64,000 bases of DNA from Chitinophagaceae bacterium (lineage in GTDB: Bacteria; Bacteroidota; Bacteroidia; Chitinophagales; Chitinophagaceae), in contig CANNJE010000001.1 of assembly GCA_947504605.1 (NCBI GenBank), positions 1 through 64,000 on the forward strand. The letters are read 5' to 3'. The notes under the pieces are model-generated. The model did not search any database and had not been told where the DNA came from. It saw only the letters and a program-made list of their open reading frames with translations. Of the stretch, positions 47,602 to 56,905 are shown piece by piece. The position numbers and the translations under genes are program-made. How positions within the stretch are numbered: the first letter of the stretch is position 1; every line of letters begins with the position of its first letter.

Positions 47602-47635
47602 AACAACGCTGCCGTAAAAATTAGGCAGCGTTGTT
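47602..47635 (+). terminator. Rho-independent terminator after the M16 gene
   Basis: ACAACGCTGCC at 47603-47613 pairs with GGCAGCGTTGT at 47624-47634 around a 10-base A-rich loop, followed by TT. The stem is GC-rich, but the T run is short. Confidence 0.8.
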
Positions 47636-47719
47636 TAAAATATACGTTCGTTTTTATTACAAATTAAGAAATAAATATATTTCTAAATATTGTCAAATTG
47701 ACTTTCTTTTGCAAAACAA

Positions 47720-48019
47720 ATGAAATGGATTGCTTTTATATTCCTGATAATTTTTACAGCAGTGCAAGCTGCACCCGCTGTGAAAAATAAATGCAAAGCT
47801 GCACAGGTTTCTATTTTTAATCCTGATGAAGAAAAGGGTACTGAAAATGTAAAGCTGAATAACATCGAAGAAATAAAAGAAAAAAAGATTTGTTACCATA
47901 GTTATGTTATTGTTCGTGACGCTATAGAGGGCTGCACAACAGTTGGCTTTCATGTAAATAAAGATAAATTACCCCTTCCTGTTAAGGATATCATCACGCC
48001 TCCTCCCAATTATGCGTGA
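47720..48019 (+). CDS. Small secreted cysteine-containing protein, 99 residues
   Basis: The family is not recognised. A signal peptide (MKWIAFIFLIIFTAVQAAPA) is followed by about 80 residues with three Cys (NKCKAAQ, KKICYHSY, EGCTTVG) and a Pro-rich C-terminus (IITPPPNYA). It ends 78 bases before the ABC exporter gene on the same strand. A link to that exporter, as cargo or accessory, is speculation. The opposite strand carries no plausible gene here. Confidence 0.6.
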   Translation: MKWIAFIFLIIFTAVQAAPAVKNKCKAAQVSIFNPDEEKGTENVKLNNIEEIKEKKICYHSYVIVRDAIEGCTTVGFHVNKDKLPLPVKDIITPPPNYA

Positions 48020-48097
48020 TTAGCTGTAAAAATATTGGTATTTAGCCCAAAAATTCTTCATTCTTTACTCTTATTATCAACACTAAATTTAGTGAAT

Positions 48098-49735
48098 ATG
48101 TCTGATAGAATAAATCCTGTAACCAGAATCCTAAGATTATTAAAATTGGAGAAATCCGAAATTAGTGCTATTTATTTTCATGCCATCCTAAACGGTCTAA
48201 TACAATTATCACTACCTGTTGGTGTACAGGCAATCATTGGGTTTGTATTAGGCGGAGCCATGTCTACATCACTTATAGTACTCATTACCCTTGTAGTAAT
48301 TGGTGTCCTTTTCAGCGGTATGTTACAAATTGGTCAAATGCAGCTTATCGAAAAAGTACAACAGAAAATCTTTGTAAGGTATAGTTTGAAACTTGCCGAT
48401 AGGGTGCCAAAACTTGATCTTAGGGCTGCCGATGCTTATTATTTGCCCGAATTGATGAATCGTTTTTTTGAAGTGCCCACTTTACAAAAAAGTCTGTCAA
48501 AACTTTTATTGGATATTCCTACTGCAACCATTCAGATTCTGTTTGGTTTGATATTACTTTCATTTTACCACCCTGCCTTTATTCTTTTTGGAGCCTTATT
48601 AGTGCTCATTCTATGGCTTATTTTATATTACAGTGGTAACAAAGGACTTACAACTAGCCTGGAAGAAAGTATGTATAAGTACAAAGTGGCAGCATGGTTA
48701 GAAGAAATGGCCCGATTGGTAAAAACATTTAAGTTTTCTAAAGGATCTTCCTTAAATCTGGAAAAGGCAGACGACCTTACCTCCAATTACCTTAGGGCAA
48801 GAAACCAGCATTTTAGTGTTCTGGAATTTCAATACAAAATACTTGTAGTATTCAAAGTGCTCATTACTGCTTCTATGCTTATTGTTGGGTCCATATTATT
48901 GGTAAACCAGCAACTCAATATTGGCCAGTTTATTGCCGCAGAAATCGTCATTCTTACCGTTATTAATTCTGTAGAAAAGTTAATTAGTAACCTGGATAGT
49001 GTGTATGATGTTCTGACATCAGTAGAAAAGATTTCAAAAATTGCTGACAAGCCTATTGAAGTAAACGGTGATTTTGAATTCCCGGATCAACCAAAGGGGG
49101 TAACGGTGCAAATGCAAAACGTTTCTTTTGGCTATACCGATACAAAAATCGTATTGTCTGAATTATCATTGGATATAAAGCATGGGCAGAAAGTATGTAT
49201 TACAGGCAAGGAGAGTGCCGGTAAATCTACAATTTTAAAGCTACTGACGGGTGCTTACTCCACATACACCGGATCTATTATGCTCAATGGGTTGCCTATT
49301 GGGAATTACAAATTAGATTCGATGAGAAGTCAAATTGGTGTTATGCTCGATCAGCAGGATGTTTTTGATGGAACTATTTTGGAAAACATCACTATGGGCA
49401 ATCAATACATCAATCCTGCACAGGTAATTTTGCTTTTTGAAATGACCGGTTTACAGGACTACCTTGCTACACAAAAGCAGGGGTTAAACACTGTATTGTC
49501 CGCTGCAGGTAACAGGCTCTCAGAAAAAGTATTGCGCAAAATATTATTGATAAGAGCGCTGGCAGGCAATCCAAAATTATTGTTGCTTGAAGAGCCCTGG
49601 CAAGGACTTGAAGCTCACCAAAAAAATGCCATTCAGCAATATTTCCTCAATGACCTACCAGGCACTACGGTACTGGTAGTAAGCAACGATAAAGATTTTG
49701 CCAACCAGTGCGATCAGATAATTGAAATTGTATAA
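48098..49735 (+). CDS. ABC exporter (fused membrane and ATPase domains) with degenerate ATPase motifs
   Basis: The 545-residue half-transporter has six predicted membrane segments in about 35-300 and an ATPase domain from about 335. Walker A is intact (GKESAGKST at 370-378) and a Q-loop Gln is present (LDQQD). The signature LSGGQ reads LSEKV (474-478), Walker B ends in Glu498-Glu499 instead of Asp-Glu, and the H-loop His is replaced by Asn530. There is no C39 peptidase domain. The gene precedes HlyD and TolC genes by 17 and about 6 bases, so it is the inner-membrane part of a type I-like export system. ATP use may be weak. ATG 48098 is preferred over 48035. Confidence 0.87.
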   Translation: MSDRINPVTRILRLLKLEKSEISAIYFHAILNGLIQLSLPVGVQAIIGFVLGGAMSTSLIVLITLVVIGVLFSGMLQIGQMQLIEKVQQKIFVRYSLKLADRVPKLDLRAADAYYLPELMNRFFEVPTLQKSLSKLLLDIPTATIQILFGLILLSFYHPAFILFGALLVLILWLILYYSGNKGLTTSLEESMYKYKVAAWLEEMARLVKTFKFSKGSSLNLEKADDLTSNYLRARNQHFSVLEFQYKILVVFKVLITASMLIVGSILLVNQQLNIGQFIAAEIVILTVINSVEKLISNLDSVYDVLTSVEKISKIADKPIEVNGDFEFPDQPKGVTVQMQNVSFGYTDTKIVLSELSLDIKHGQKVCITGKESAGKSTILKLLTGAYSTYTGSIMLNGLPIGNYKLDSMRSQIGVMLDQQDVFDGTILENITMGNQYINPAQVILLFEMTGLQDYLATQKQGLNTVLSAAGNRLSEKVLRKILLIRALAGNPKLLLLEEPWQGLEAHQKNAIQQYFLNDLPGTTVLVVSNDKDFANQCDQIIEIV

Positions 49736-49752
49736 CCAGCCAAAAAAATATT

Positions 49753-51081
49753 ATGAACACTCAATTTCAGGATAGTCAGCAATGGAAATCATTGACATCG
49801 ATATATCATCATGATAAAAAAAACAGGATTGGGAAATGGTTTTATTTGTTGATGCCGTTACTGATCGTTTTATTGTTTGTGCCATGGACACAAAATATCC
49901 GCAGCAGGGGTAATGTAACCACGCTGCGCCAAGAGCAGCGCCCACAGCAAATAAATACCATCATACCAGGTAAAGTGGTAAAATGGTTTGTAAAGGAAGG
50001 AGATTTTGTAAAAGCAGGGGACACCATTCTTCTATTGTCTGAAATCAAGGATGAATACCTCGATCCTCAGTTACTAAACAGAACCAAGGAGCAATTAGAT
50101 GCAAAAGAACAAACCATTGATTATTATAAAAACAAAGTAGATGCCACCGGTACACAGATCAGCGCCATGTCGCAGGCTCTGGTTTTAAAAATTGAGCAGC
50201 TCCAAAATAAATTGGTTCAATTGAACCTTCGAATCAATTCATCCGAAAATGAACTGGCAGCAGCTGAAAATGATTTTAAAATTGCGGCCAGTCAATACCA
50301 GCGGCAGAAAACAATGTTCGATAGCGGTTTGGTATCACTCACACAACTAGAACAACGTAATCAATATTACCAGAATTCGCTGGCCAAAAAAAATACTGCA
50401 CAAAACAATCTGGCTAATATGGGGCAGGATATCAGTAATACCAATATCGAAATGAATGCCATCAGGCAGGAGTACAATGAAAAAATTTCGAAAGCAAAGG
50501 GAGATCAATTTCAATCCCTTTCCGAAATTACTACCAGTGCCGGTGAGGTAGCTAAGTTGCAAAATCAATACCGCAATTACAGTATCCGAAATGGATTGTA
50601 TACTATTACTGCTCCACAGAGTGGACAAATAAATCAGGCAAAAAAAGCGGGTATCGGCGAAATTGTAAAAGAAGGCGAAATGCTGGTACAAATTGTACCA
50701 GATAAAATAGAGTATGCGATAGAAATATTTGTTCGCCCTATAGATCTTCCATTGATACAAAAAGGACAAAAAGTGAGGTTCATTTTTGATGGATTTCCGG
50801 CCGTTGTTTTTAGCGGCTGGCCCAAGGGTTCATTTGGCACATTTGGAGGAATAGTAGTTGCAGTAGAAACATCGATAATGTCTAATGGAAATTTCAGGGT
50901 GCTGGTAGTAGAAGATCCAAAAGAACAGCCATGGCCAAAGCAATTGGGAATGGGTACCGGAGCCATGGGCATGGCTTTGCTCACAGATGTGCCTATTTGG
51001 TATGAATTGTGGCGAAACATAAACGGTTTCCCTCCTGAATATTATATACAAAAAGAACCGGCGCAAAAGCCCGTAAAATAA
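49753..51081 (+). CDS. HlyD-family periplasmic adaptor protein
   Basis: The 442-residue protein has a cytoplasmic N-terminus, one membrane segment (about 31-49, LLMPLLIVLLFVPW), a biotinyl-lipoyl half-motif (GKVVKWFVKEGDFVKAGDTIL), and a long coiled coil (about 110-270). The second lipoyl half is ITAPQSGQINQAKKAGIGEIV. A beta-barrel domain closes it (FVRPIDLPLIQKGQKVRFIFDG). It bridges the ABC exporter and the TolC-like channel. It is 17 bases after the ABC gene and 6 before the channel gene. Confidence 0.93.
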   Translation: MNTQFQDSQQWKSLTSIYHHDKKNRIGKWFYLLMPLLIVLLFVPWTQNIRSRGNVTTLRQEQRPQQINTIIPGKVVKWFVKEGDFVKAGDTILLLSEIKDEYLDPQLLNRTKEQLDAKEQTIDYYKNKVDATGTQISAMSQALVLKIEQLQNKLVQLNLRINSSENELAAAENDFKIAASQYQRQKTMFDSGLVSLTQLEQRNQYYQNSLAKKNTAQNNLANMGQDISNTNIEMNAIRQEYNEKISKAKGDQFQSLSEITTSAGEVAKLQNQYRNYSIRNGLYTITAPQSGQINQAKKAGIGEIVKEGEMLVQIVPDKIEYAIEIFVRPIDLPLIQKGQKVRFIFDGFPAVVFSGWPKGSFGTFGGIVVAVETSIMSNGNFRVLVVEDPKEQPWPKQLGMGTGAMGMALLTDVPIWYELWRNINGFPPEYYIQKEPAQKPVK

Positions 51082-51087
51082 ACCGAC

Positions 51088-52488
51088 ATGAAATTTTTGA
51101 TAACCATAATATTTTGCTGCTTTTTGGTAAGTGTAAAGTCTCAGGATAGTGTACGTTTTAGCCTTTCTTTTGAAGCATACATGAGCATTGTCCAACAATA
51201 CCATCCCATTGCACGGCAGGCTGACATTCAAATAGAAAAAGCAAAAGCTGCATTGCTGTCTGCAAGAGGAATGTTTGATCCGGTATTGGAAACTTATACA
51301 TCCCAAAAATCGTTTGATGGTACCCGCTATTATAATACTGTAAATCCTAAACTTAGCATCCCTACATGGTATGGTATTGAGTTGTACGCAGGTACGGGTT
51401 ACCTATCCGGAACAAGGGTATCCCCTAATGAAACAATCGGGCAAACCAGTTTTGCAGGAATTGCAGTTCCACTGGCAAAAAATTTACTGATAGACAAACG
51501 CAGGGCTGCTTTAAAAACCGGGGCTATTTACAGAGATATGAGTATGGTGGAAAAAAGAACAGTTATTAATGATTTGTTATTGGAAGCTGCTGCTGCTTAT
51601 TGGAATTGGGTGAGAGATTATGAAGTATTGCAGGCGGTAATAAATGCTGTTTTGGTTAACGAAAAAAGAATGTCATTCGTTCGTAATACAACTGCAATTG
51701 GTGAACGTGCTGCTATAGATACTGTGGAGGCACAGGCACAATTACAACAATTTCGGTTTTTACAAAATGAAGCTGCTTTTCAGTTTGCCAATGCAGCAAT
51801 TGAATTGAGTTTATATTTGTGGCAGGAAAATTTAACCGCTTACAACCTTAGTACAGCAGTTGTACCTGTCGATAATATATTAAACACTGCAGCTGCTGTG
51901 TCTGTAGAACCGCTTTTGCCTGATCTGCTGCAGACAGCTTTAAACAATCATCCGAAACTCACCTCTTTTAATTTTAAACTAAAAGCCCTGGAGGTAGATC
52001 GCCAATTAAAATTTCAAGAGCTGCTGCCATATGCTCAACTTAAATACAACCAGTTGGGCAAAGGCTACAATATATTAAAAACCGCAGGTGCTTTTTTATC
52101 AGAAAACAATTACCAGTTTGGTCTTGCCTTCTCAATGCCACTTCGCTTTTCGGAAGGCCGTGCTGCCTATCGAACTGCTAAACTAAAAATTACAGAAACC
52201 ACTATACAACAGGATTATACCCGAATGGAAATTTTGAATAAAGTAAAAAAAATTTTCAATGAGTGGATCAATATAAAAAAGCAAATAGCGTTGCAGGAAT
52301 CAATGTATCTCAATTACCTTAGTTTGCAGCGAGCAGAAGAAACAAGGTTTGCTAACGGAGAAAGTTCCTTGTTTTTGATCAATGTCCGGGAGAACAAAGC
52401 CATTGAATCGCTCCAGAAATTGTTAGAATTAAAATCAAAATATTTTGTCATTAAAGCTAAGTTGCAAAATGCTACAGGTGTTTTCTAA
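51088..52488 (+). CDS. TolC-family outer-membrane channel
   Basis: The 466-residue protein has a signal peptide (MKFLITIIFCCFLVSVKSQ) and the TolC repeat structure of two long helical hairpins with short beta strands (AKAALLSARGMFDPVLETY near residue 52; LKALEVDRQLKFQELLPYAQLKY near 300). It closes the export triad with the ABC and HlyD genes. No cargo gene with glycine-rich repeats is nearby; the only small secreted candidate is upstream at 47720-48019. Confidence 0.92.
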   Translation: MKFLITIIFCCFLVSVKSQDSVRFSLSFEAYMSIVQQYHPIARQADIQIEKAKAALLSARGMFDPVLETYTSQKSFDGTRYYNTVNPKLSIPTWYGIELYAGTGYLSGTRVSPNETIGQTSFAGIAVPLAKNLLIDKRRAALKTGAIYRDMSMVEKRTVINDLLLEAAAAYWNWVRDYEVLQAVINAVLVNEKRMSFVRNTTAIGERAAIDTVEAQAQLQQFRFLQNEAAFQFANAAIELSLYLWQENLTAYNLSTAVVPVDNILNTAAAVSVEPLLPDLLQTALNNHPKLTSFNFKLKALEVDRQLKFQELLPYAQLKYNQLGKGYNILKTAGAFLSENNYQFGLAFSMPLRFSEGRAAYRTAKLKITETTIQQDYTRMEILNKVKKIFNEWINIKKQIALQESMYLNYLSLQRAEETRFANGESSLFLINVRENKAIESLQKLLELKSKYFVIKAKLQNATGVF

Positions 52489-52673
52489 AGAGTATTTGCC
52501 TTCTTAAAAATATTTTTAGATTTGTTCTATTGTGCGATGTAAGATTGGTTTGTGCTGTTATTCCTGAAAAGATGGCTACTATCCTGTTTCTTCTTAGCAA
52601 ACCCTTTATAAAAATATCAAAACAACATTTCAAGAAGTAGATTACTCATGCAAAGGGCATTACACTATAAGTG

Positions 52674-53351
52674 TCATTTCTGTTTTATACTCGAAAAAAC
52701 CAAATCTGATAAAAAAGATACAATTTCCAATTCGTCTTTATTGTTTCCAAAATCAGTGAGCGCAGGAAGATATTTCATGAAATAATTCTGAAAATGCGCC
52801 ATTTCAATAATTGTGTTGGCCAATGATTTGGGATATTTATATTGTGAGTTACACTCCAGGATAATATCTCCAATTTTGGCGCATAGGTCTTTATAGGGTT
52901 TAAAGAGCTGGTCCTTATTATCTTCTGACACATGATTGGTTAAATAAGCTTTGGAGCCTTCGGCAATTACAATCTGGTGAAGGATGTTCTCATTGATATG
53001 GCTGGTTTTTAAATCATCTTCTACAGTTAATGCCAATAAATTAATAATCCTTTTTAACTTAACTGTGGGGTCATCAATATTATTGTTATGAATTGCCACA
53101 CTGTATTCCAGCCAACTCCAATACCATGCAGTTAAATAAATCAATAACCGGTGTTTGTTTTCAAAGTACCTGTAAATTCCAGCTTCAGTTGTACCAATAT
53201 TCTCGGCCAATTTTTTAAAGGTGAATGCTTCAAATCCATTTTTGTGAATCAACTGTATGCTATATTGAATAATTTTTTTACCTAATTCTGTTTGTTCAGG
53301 ATCCCTTAAAAACAATTTTTCATTCATTTTTATCTTTAATTCTAATTCCAT
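52674..53351 (-). CDS. TetR-family transcriptional regulator
   Basis: The 225-residue protein has the TetR DNA-binding domain (about 18-70): KIIQYSIQLIHKNGFEAFTF, then KKLAENIGTTEAGIYRYFENK with the turn and recognition helix. The C-terminal ligand-binding domain is not recognisable. An alternative ATG at 53327 would drop eight residues. It diverges from the SulP gene across 158 bases that contain three palindromes, so it probably represses both itself and sulP. The ligand is unknown. Confidence 0.88.
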   Translation of the reverse strand: MELELKIKMNEKLFLRDPEQTELGKKIIQYSIQLIHKNGFEAFTFKKLAENIGTTEAGIYRYFENKHRLLIYLTAWYWSWLEYSVAIHNNNIDDPTVKLKRIINLLALTVEDDLKTSHINENILHQIVIAEGSKAYLTNHVSEDNKDQLFKPYKDLCAKIGDIILECNSQYKYPKSLANTIIEMAHFQNYFMKYLPALTDFGNNKDELEIVSFLSDLVFSSIKQK

Positions 53352-53368
53352 AACTATCGGGTTTAAAT

Positions 53369-53483
53369 ACTTTACAAAGTAATATTCTGGTGCGGTTTAT
53401 AATTCCAATTGTCAAAAGTAAGTAAAAGTTTTACAATTTATAAAGATAGTAATGCTATCATTCTAAATAAAAGTACTATCATT
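53369..53483. promoter_or_regulatory. Cluster of palindromes between tetR and sulP
   Basis: Three palindromes lie in the 158-base divergent gap: ACTTTACAAAGT (53369-53380), GTAAAAGTTTTAC (53422-53434) and GATAG-TAATG-CTATC (53445-53459). The half-site CTATC recurs at 53476-53480 with ACTATCATT spacing. These are candidate sites for the adjacent TetR protein. No TAnnTTTG promoter is obvious. Confidence 0.4.
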
Positions 53484-53509
53484 GCACTGTTAAAAATAAA
53501 ATACAGGTT

Positions 53510-55060
53510 ATGAATAGTAAAAACATATTTAGCGAAATTAAAAGTGATCTCCCTGCAAGTATCATTGTATTTTTTGTGGCACTACCTCTATGTCTCGGAA
53601 TAGCGTTAGCATCCGGAGCTCCTCTATTTGCTGGCATAATTGCCGGTATTGTTGGTGGTGTTGTAGTCGGAATGCTTAGTGGCTCACCACTGGGCGTTAG
53701 CGGCCCTGCTGCAGGGCTTGCAGTAATCGTATTAACCTCCATATCTACGCTGGGTTCCTGGCCGGCGTTTTTAATGGCAGTGGTACTGGCTGGGTTTATT
53801 CAATTAATAATGGGTTTTGCAAAAGCCGGATTTATTGCCTATTTCTTTCCATCTTCTGTCATTAAAGGAATGCTTACAGGTATTGGCTTATTGATTATTT
53901 TAAAACAAATACCTCATGCCCTCGGCTGGGATAAGGATCCTGCTGGTGATGCTGCTTTTTTACAGGCAGATGGACAGAATACATTTTCCGAAATATTAAG
54001 AGCATATGATTTTATTACCCCTGGAGCGGTACTTATTGCTGCAATATCATTGGCCATTTTAATATTATGGGATAAGGTGTTGACGAAAAAACACCGCATC
54101 TTTCAACTGCTGCAAGGGCCAATCGTTGTAGTTATTGTAGGGATTCTTCTAAATTATTTTTTTAAGGCAGGCACATTAAACTTTAGTTTGGCAGAAGATC
54201 AAGTCGTAAGACTTCCTGTTGCTAATAATTTAACTGAGTTTTTTAGCCAGTTTACTATTCCTGATTTTTCTGCCATTACAAATTTTGAAGTTTGGAAAAT
54301 CGCCATTGTGATGGCTATTGTGGCCAGTTTGGAAACATTACTTTGTGTAGAAGCTACCGATAAACTTGATCCGTACAAAAGAGTTACTCCCACTAACAGG
54401 GAATTAAAGGCACAGGGCGTGGGGAATATTGTTTCGGGATTAATAGGTGGCTTGCCTTTAACCCAGGTAATTGTACGAAGCTCTGCTAATATTTCATTCG
54501 GAGGCAAAACAAAAATGTCTGCCATCCTGCACGGTTTGTTTTTATTAATTAGTGCTATTACTATTGCCGGCCTGTTAAATATGATTCCGTTGGCAAGTTT
54601 GGCTGCAATCTTAATAATGGTAGGTTATAAGCTGGCCAAACCAATACTTTTTAAAGACATGTATAAATTAGGTTGGGAGCAGTTTATTCCATTTGCAGCT
54701 ACTGTTGCGGGTATATTAGCCACAGATTTGCTTAAAGGAATTACCATTGGTTTGTTCTTTGGTATTTTTTACACTTTGCGCCACAGTTACAGAAACTCAC
54801 ATCATATGAAAGAATCAATAACTGCCGAAGACGGACATCAGGTGCACCAGCTAGTTTTAGCAGAAGAGGTTTCCTTTTTTAATAAAGCAAGCGTAATAAA
54901 ACAACTGGAGGAGATTCCAAATAATTCAAAAGTGATTATTGATTGTTCTAAATCAAAATCAATTGCATACGATGTAGTTGAGCTAATCCGGGATTTCAGG
55001 GTTAATGCAAAATTTAAAAACATCAATGTAGAAACTATCAACTTTATTGAACCTGCTTAA
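53510..55060 (+). CDS. SulP-family anion transporter (probable bicarbonate carrier)
   Basis: The 516-residue membrane protein has about 11 predicted helices. The SulP signature region (DLPASIIVFFVALPLCLGIALASG near residue 9) is followed by PLGVSGPAAGLAVIVL and GLIGGLPLTQVIVRSSANI. The C-terminal 90 residues resemble a STAS domain (VIIDCSKSKSIAYDVVELI). SulP proteins carry sulfate or bicarbonate. The carbonic anhydrase gene 32 bases downstream suggests bicarbonate, as in the BicA-type pairing, but sulfate cannot be excluded. Confidence 0.9.
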   Translation: MNSKNIFSEIKSDLPASIIVFFVALPLCLGIALASGAPLFAGIIAGIVGGVVVGMLSGSPLGVSGPAAGLAVIVLTSISTLGSWPAFLMAVVLAGFIQLIMGFAKAGFIAYFFPSSVIKGMLTGIGLLIILKQIPHALGWDKDPAGDAAFLQADGQNTFSEILRAYDFITPGAVLIAAISLAILILWDKVLTKKHRIFQLLQGPIVVVIVGILLNYFFKAGTLNFSLAEDQVVRLPVANNLTEFFSQFTIPDFSAITNFEVWKIAIVMAIVASLETLLCVEATDKLDPYKRVTPTNRELKAQGVGNIVSGLIGGLPLTQVIVRSSANISFGGKTKMSAILHGLFLLISAITIAGLLNMIPLASLAAILIMVGYKLAKPILFKDMYKLGWEQFIPFAATVAGILATDLLKGITIGLFFGIFYTLRHSYRNSHHMKESITAEDGHQVHQLVLAEEVSFFNKASVIKQLEEIPNNSKVIIDCSKSKSIAYDVVELIRDFRVNAKFKNINVETINFIEPA

Positions 55061-55092
55061 ACACATAATTAAATAACAATAAATATAAAAAA

Positions 55093-55770
55093 ATGAAAAC
55101 ATTAAACAAAGAATTACAAGACGCAATTACACCAACTATGGCTATTGAACTTTTAAAAGATGGTAATAAAAGATTTGTAAATAATCTTAAAGTAAACCGA
55201 AATCTTTTGCAGCAGGCCAATGATACATCAGACGGACAACATCCTTTTGCTGTTATCCTTAGTTGCATTGATTCCCGCACTTCGGCCGAACTGATTTTTG
55301 ACCAGGGATTGGGAGATGTATTCAGTGTTCGTATTGCAGGTAATATAATTAATGAAGATATATTAGGTAGCATGGAGTTTGGCTGTAAAGTAGCGGGTGC
55401 TAAAGTAATAGTTGTACTAGGCCATACTAAATGTGGTGCCGTAAAAGGTGCTTGCGACCATGTAGAGATGGGTAATCTCACTGCATTGCTCTCAAAAATA
55501 CAGCCGGCAGTTTATGATGAAAAAACGGAAATAGAAAACCGCAGTTCTACCAACAATGAATTTGTAGAAAAGGTAGCCACCATCAATGTAAAAAGAACAG
55601 TACATGCAATCATGGAGCGCAGTCCAATTTTAAAAGACATGATTGAAAGCGGTGCAATAGGAATTGTAGGAGGTACGCATGAAATATCAACCGGGTTGGT
55701 TCATTTTTATGAAGATACATTGATAATAAACGAGCCTGTTGATAATATTGTAAACCTTATAGCATCATAA
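55093..55770 (+). CDS. Beta-class carbonic anhydrase
   Basis: The 225-residue enzyme interconverts CO2 and bicarbonate. Zinc ligands and the Asp-Arg dyad are intact: Cys58, Asp60 and Arg62 in SCIDSR, and His111 with Cys114 in GHTKCGAVKG. The RIAGNIINEDILGSMEFG region is also standard. It lies 32 bases after the SulP gene, so the two are likely co-expressed to import and equilibrate inorganic carbon. Confidence 0.95.
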   Translation: MKTLNKELQDAITPTMAIELLKDGNKRFVNNLKVNRNLLQQANDTSDGQHPFAVILSCIDSRTSAELIFDQGLGDVFSVRIAGNIINEDILGSMEFGCKVAGAKVIVVLGHTKCGAVKGACDHVEMGNLTALLSKIQPAVYDEKTEIENRSSTNNEFVEKVATINVKRTVHAIMERSPILKDMIESGAIGIVGGTHEISTGLVHFYEDTLIINEPVDNIVNLIAS

Positions 55771-55966
55771 AAAATATTTTAGCAAAAGCATAATATTTTA
55801 TTATTAATTGACCTGATTTTCTTTTTTAAAAATTTATGATTATGAAAAGTCGGGTAATTTTTTAGAGAAATAAAAAACAACATGAAAATTAAAATAAACC
55901 ACATGCTTTTTGTTTAGAGAGCAACATAACGAGCAAAATGCTAAAGTATAAATTCAAACGATGATT

Positions 55967-56005
55967 AATGGAAGCCTGATAAAATATTTTAATAAGGCTT
56001 CCATT
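55967..56005. repeat. 10-bp inverted repeat between the carbonic anhydrase and DUF2490 genes
   Basis: AATGGAAGCC at 55967-55976 pairs perfectly with GGCTTCCATT at 55996-56005 around a 19-base AT-only-like loop. It is probably the terminator of the sulP operon, but there is no T run after it. The rest of the 266-base gap (55771-56036) holds nothing recognisable. Confidence 0.5.
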
Positions 56006-56036
56006 TACAATTGGTATTCATTTTTAAATTTTTTAT

Positions 56037-56798
56037 ATGCGTTCAAAGTGCCTGGTATTTATTGTTGGCCTCAACTTAATTATTGCAAATGTAGCAGCGC
56101 AAAACACAAGGCTTACAGATAAAAACACAATTGGCTGGTTCAATAATTTTACTAATATAAAATTTTCTAAAAAGTGGAGTGGCCATCTGGAATACCAGTG
56201 GCGCCGCGAAGCTTTTATTAAAAATTGGCAACAAAGTTTATTCAGAACCGGAATTAATTATCAAGTTAATGATAAGTTGGTTATTAGATTTGGGTATGCA
56301 TGGGTAGAAACATTTTCTTATGGAGAAATCCCGTTGCAGGCGGCCGGAAAAAGGTTTCCCGAACACAGAATATACCAGATGGTAACTTTAAGCGATAAAA
56401 GTAAAAATATAGAATTGAGCCACCGGTTTATGCTTGAACAAAGATGGGTAGGCAGGTACACAAATATAGCATTAACAAAGCCTGATGATTTTTTGTTTCT
56501 AAACCGGTTAAGATATATGTACCGAATGCAAAAGGCAATTGGTAAAAAAACGATTGAAGATAAAACCGCTTATGCCGGAATCTATGATGAAATATTTATT
56601 GGATTTGGAAAAAATGTAAATGAGAATGTATTTGACCAGAACCGTTTAGCCATTTTATTGGGCTATCGGTTCAATAAAAAATTAAGGATAGAAGGAGGTT
56701 TTTTACAGCAAATTGTACAACTTGGTAGAGAAGTTAATGAACGCAATGTTTTTCAATATAATAATGGTATTATTCTCAATACCTACATTAATCTATAA
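56037..56798 (+). CDS. DUF2490 outer-membrane protein
   Basis: The 253-residue protein has a signal peptide ending ANVAAQ and beta-barrel features: WSGHLEYQWRREAFIKNWQQ, RFGYAWVETFSYGE, FPEHRIYQMV and the terminal aromatic strand NNGIILNTYINL. The order and spacing match DUF2490, an uncharacterised barrel family of Bacteroidota. It follows the SulP and carbonic anhydrase genes after 266 bases with a hairpin between, so it may be separately transcribed. Function is unknown. Confidence 0.78.
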   Translation: MRSKCLVFIVGLNLIIANVAAQNTRLTDKNTIGWFNNFTNIKFSKKWSGHLEYQWRREAFIKNWQQSLFRTGINYQVNDKLVIRFGYAWVETFSYGEIPLQAAGKRFPEHRIYQMVTLSDKSKNIELSHRFMLEQRWVGRYTNIALTKPDDFLFLNRLRYMYRMQKAIGKKTIEDKTAYAGIYDEIFIGFGKNVNENVFDQNRLAILLGYRFNKKLRIEGGFLQQIVQLGREVNERNVFQYNNGIILNTYINL

Positions 56799-56905
56799 AA
56801 AATAAATAGGCTTCAATACTAAAAATGTATTTTTTAATGGGGACATTTATACAGAAAGCTATTTTGTTCTAAAATTCATAATTCTAATAGGTTGCAAATA
56901 TTTTC

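Noticed and set aside
50347..51306. Three minus-strand frames of 128-158 residues opposite the HlyD and TolC genes
   Set aside because: They overlap one another and the coding strand of two clear genes; composition looks like antisense translation.
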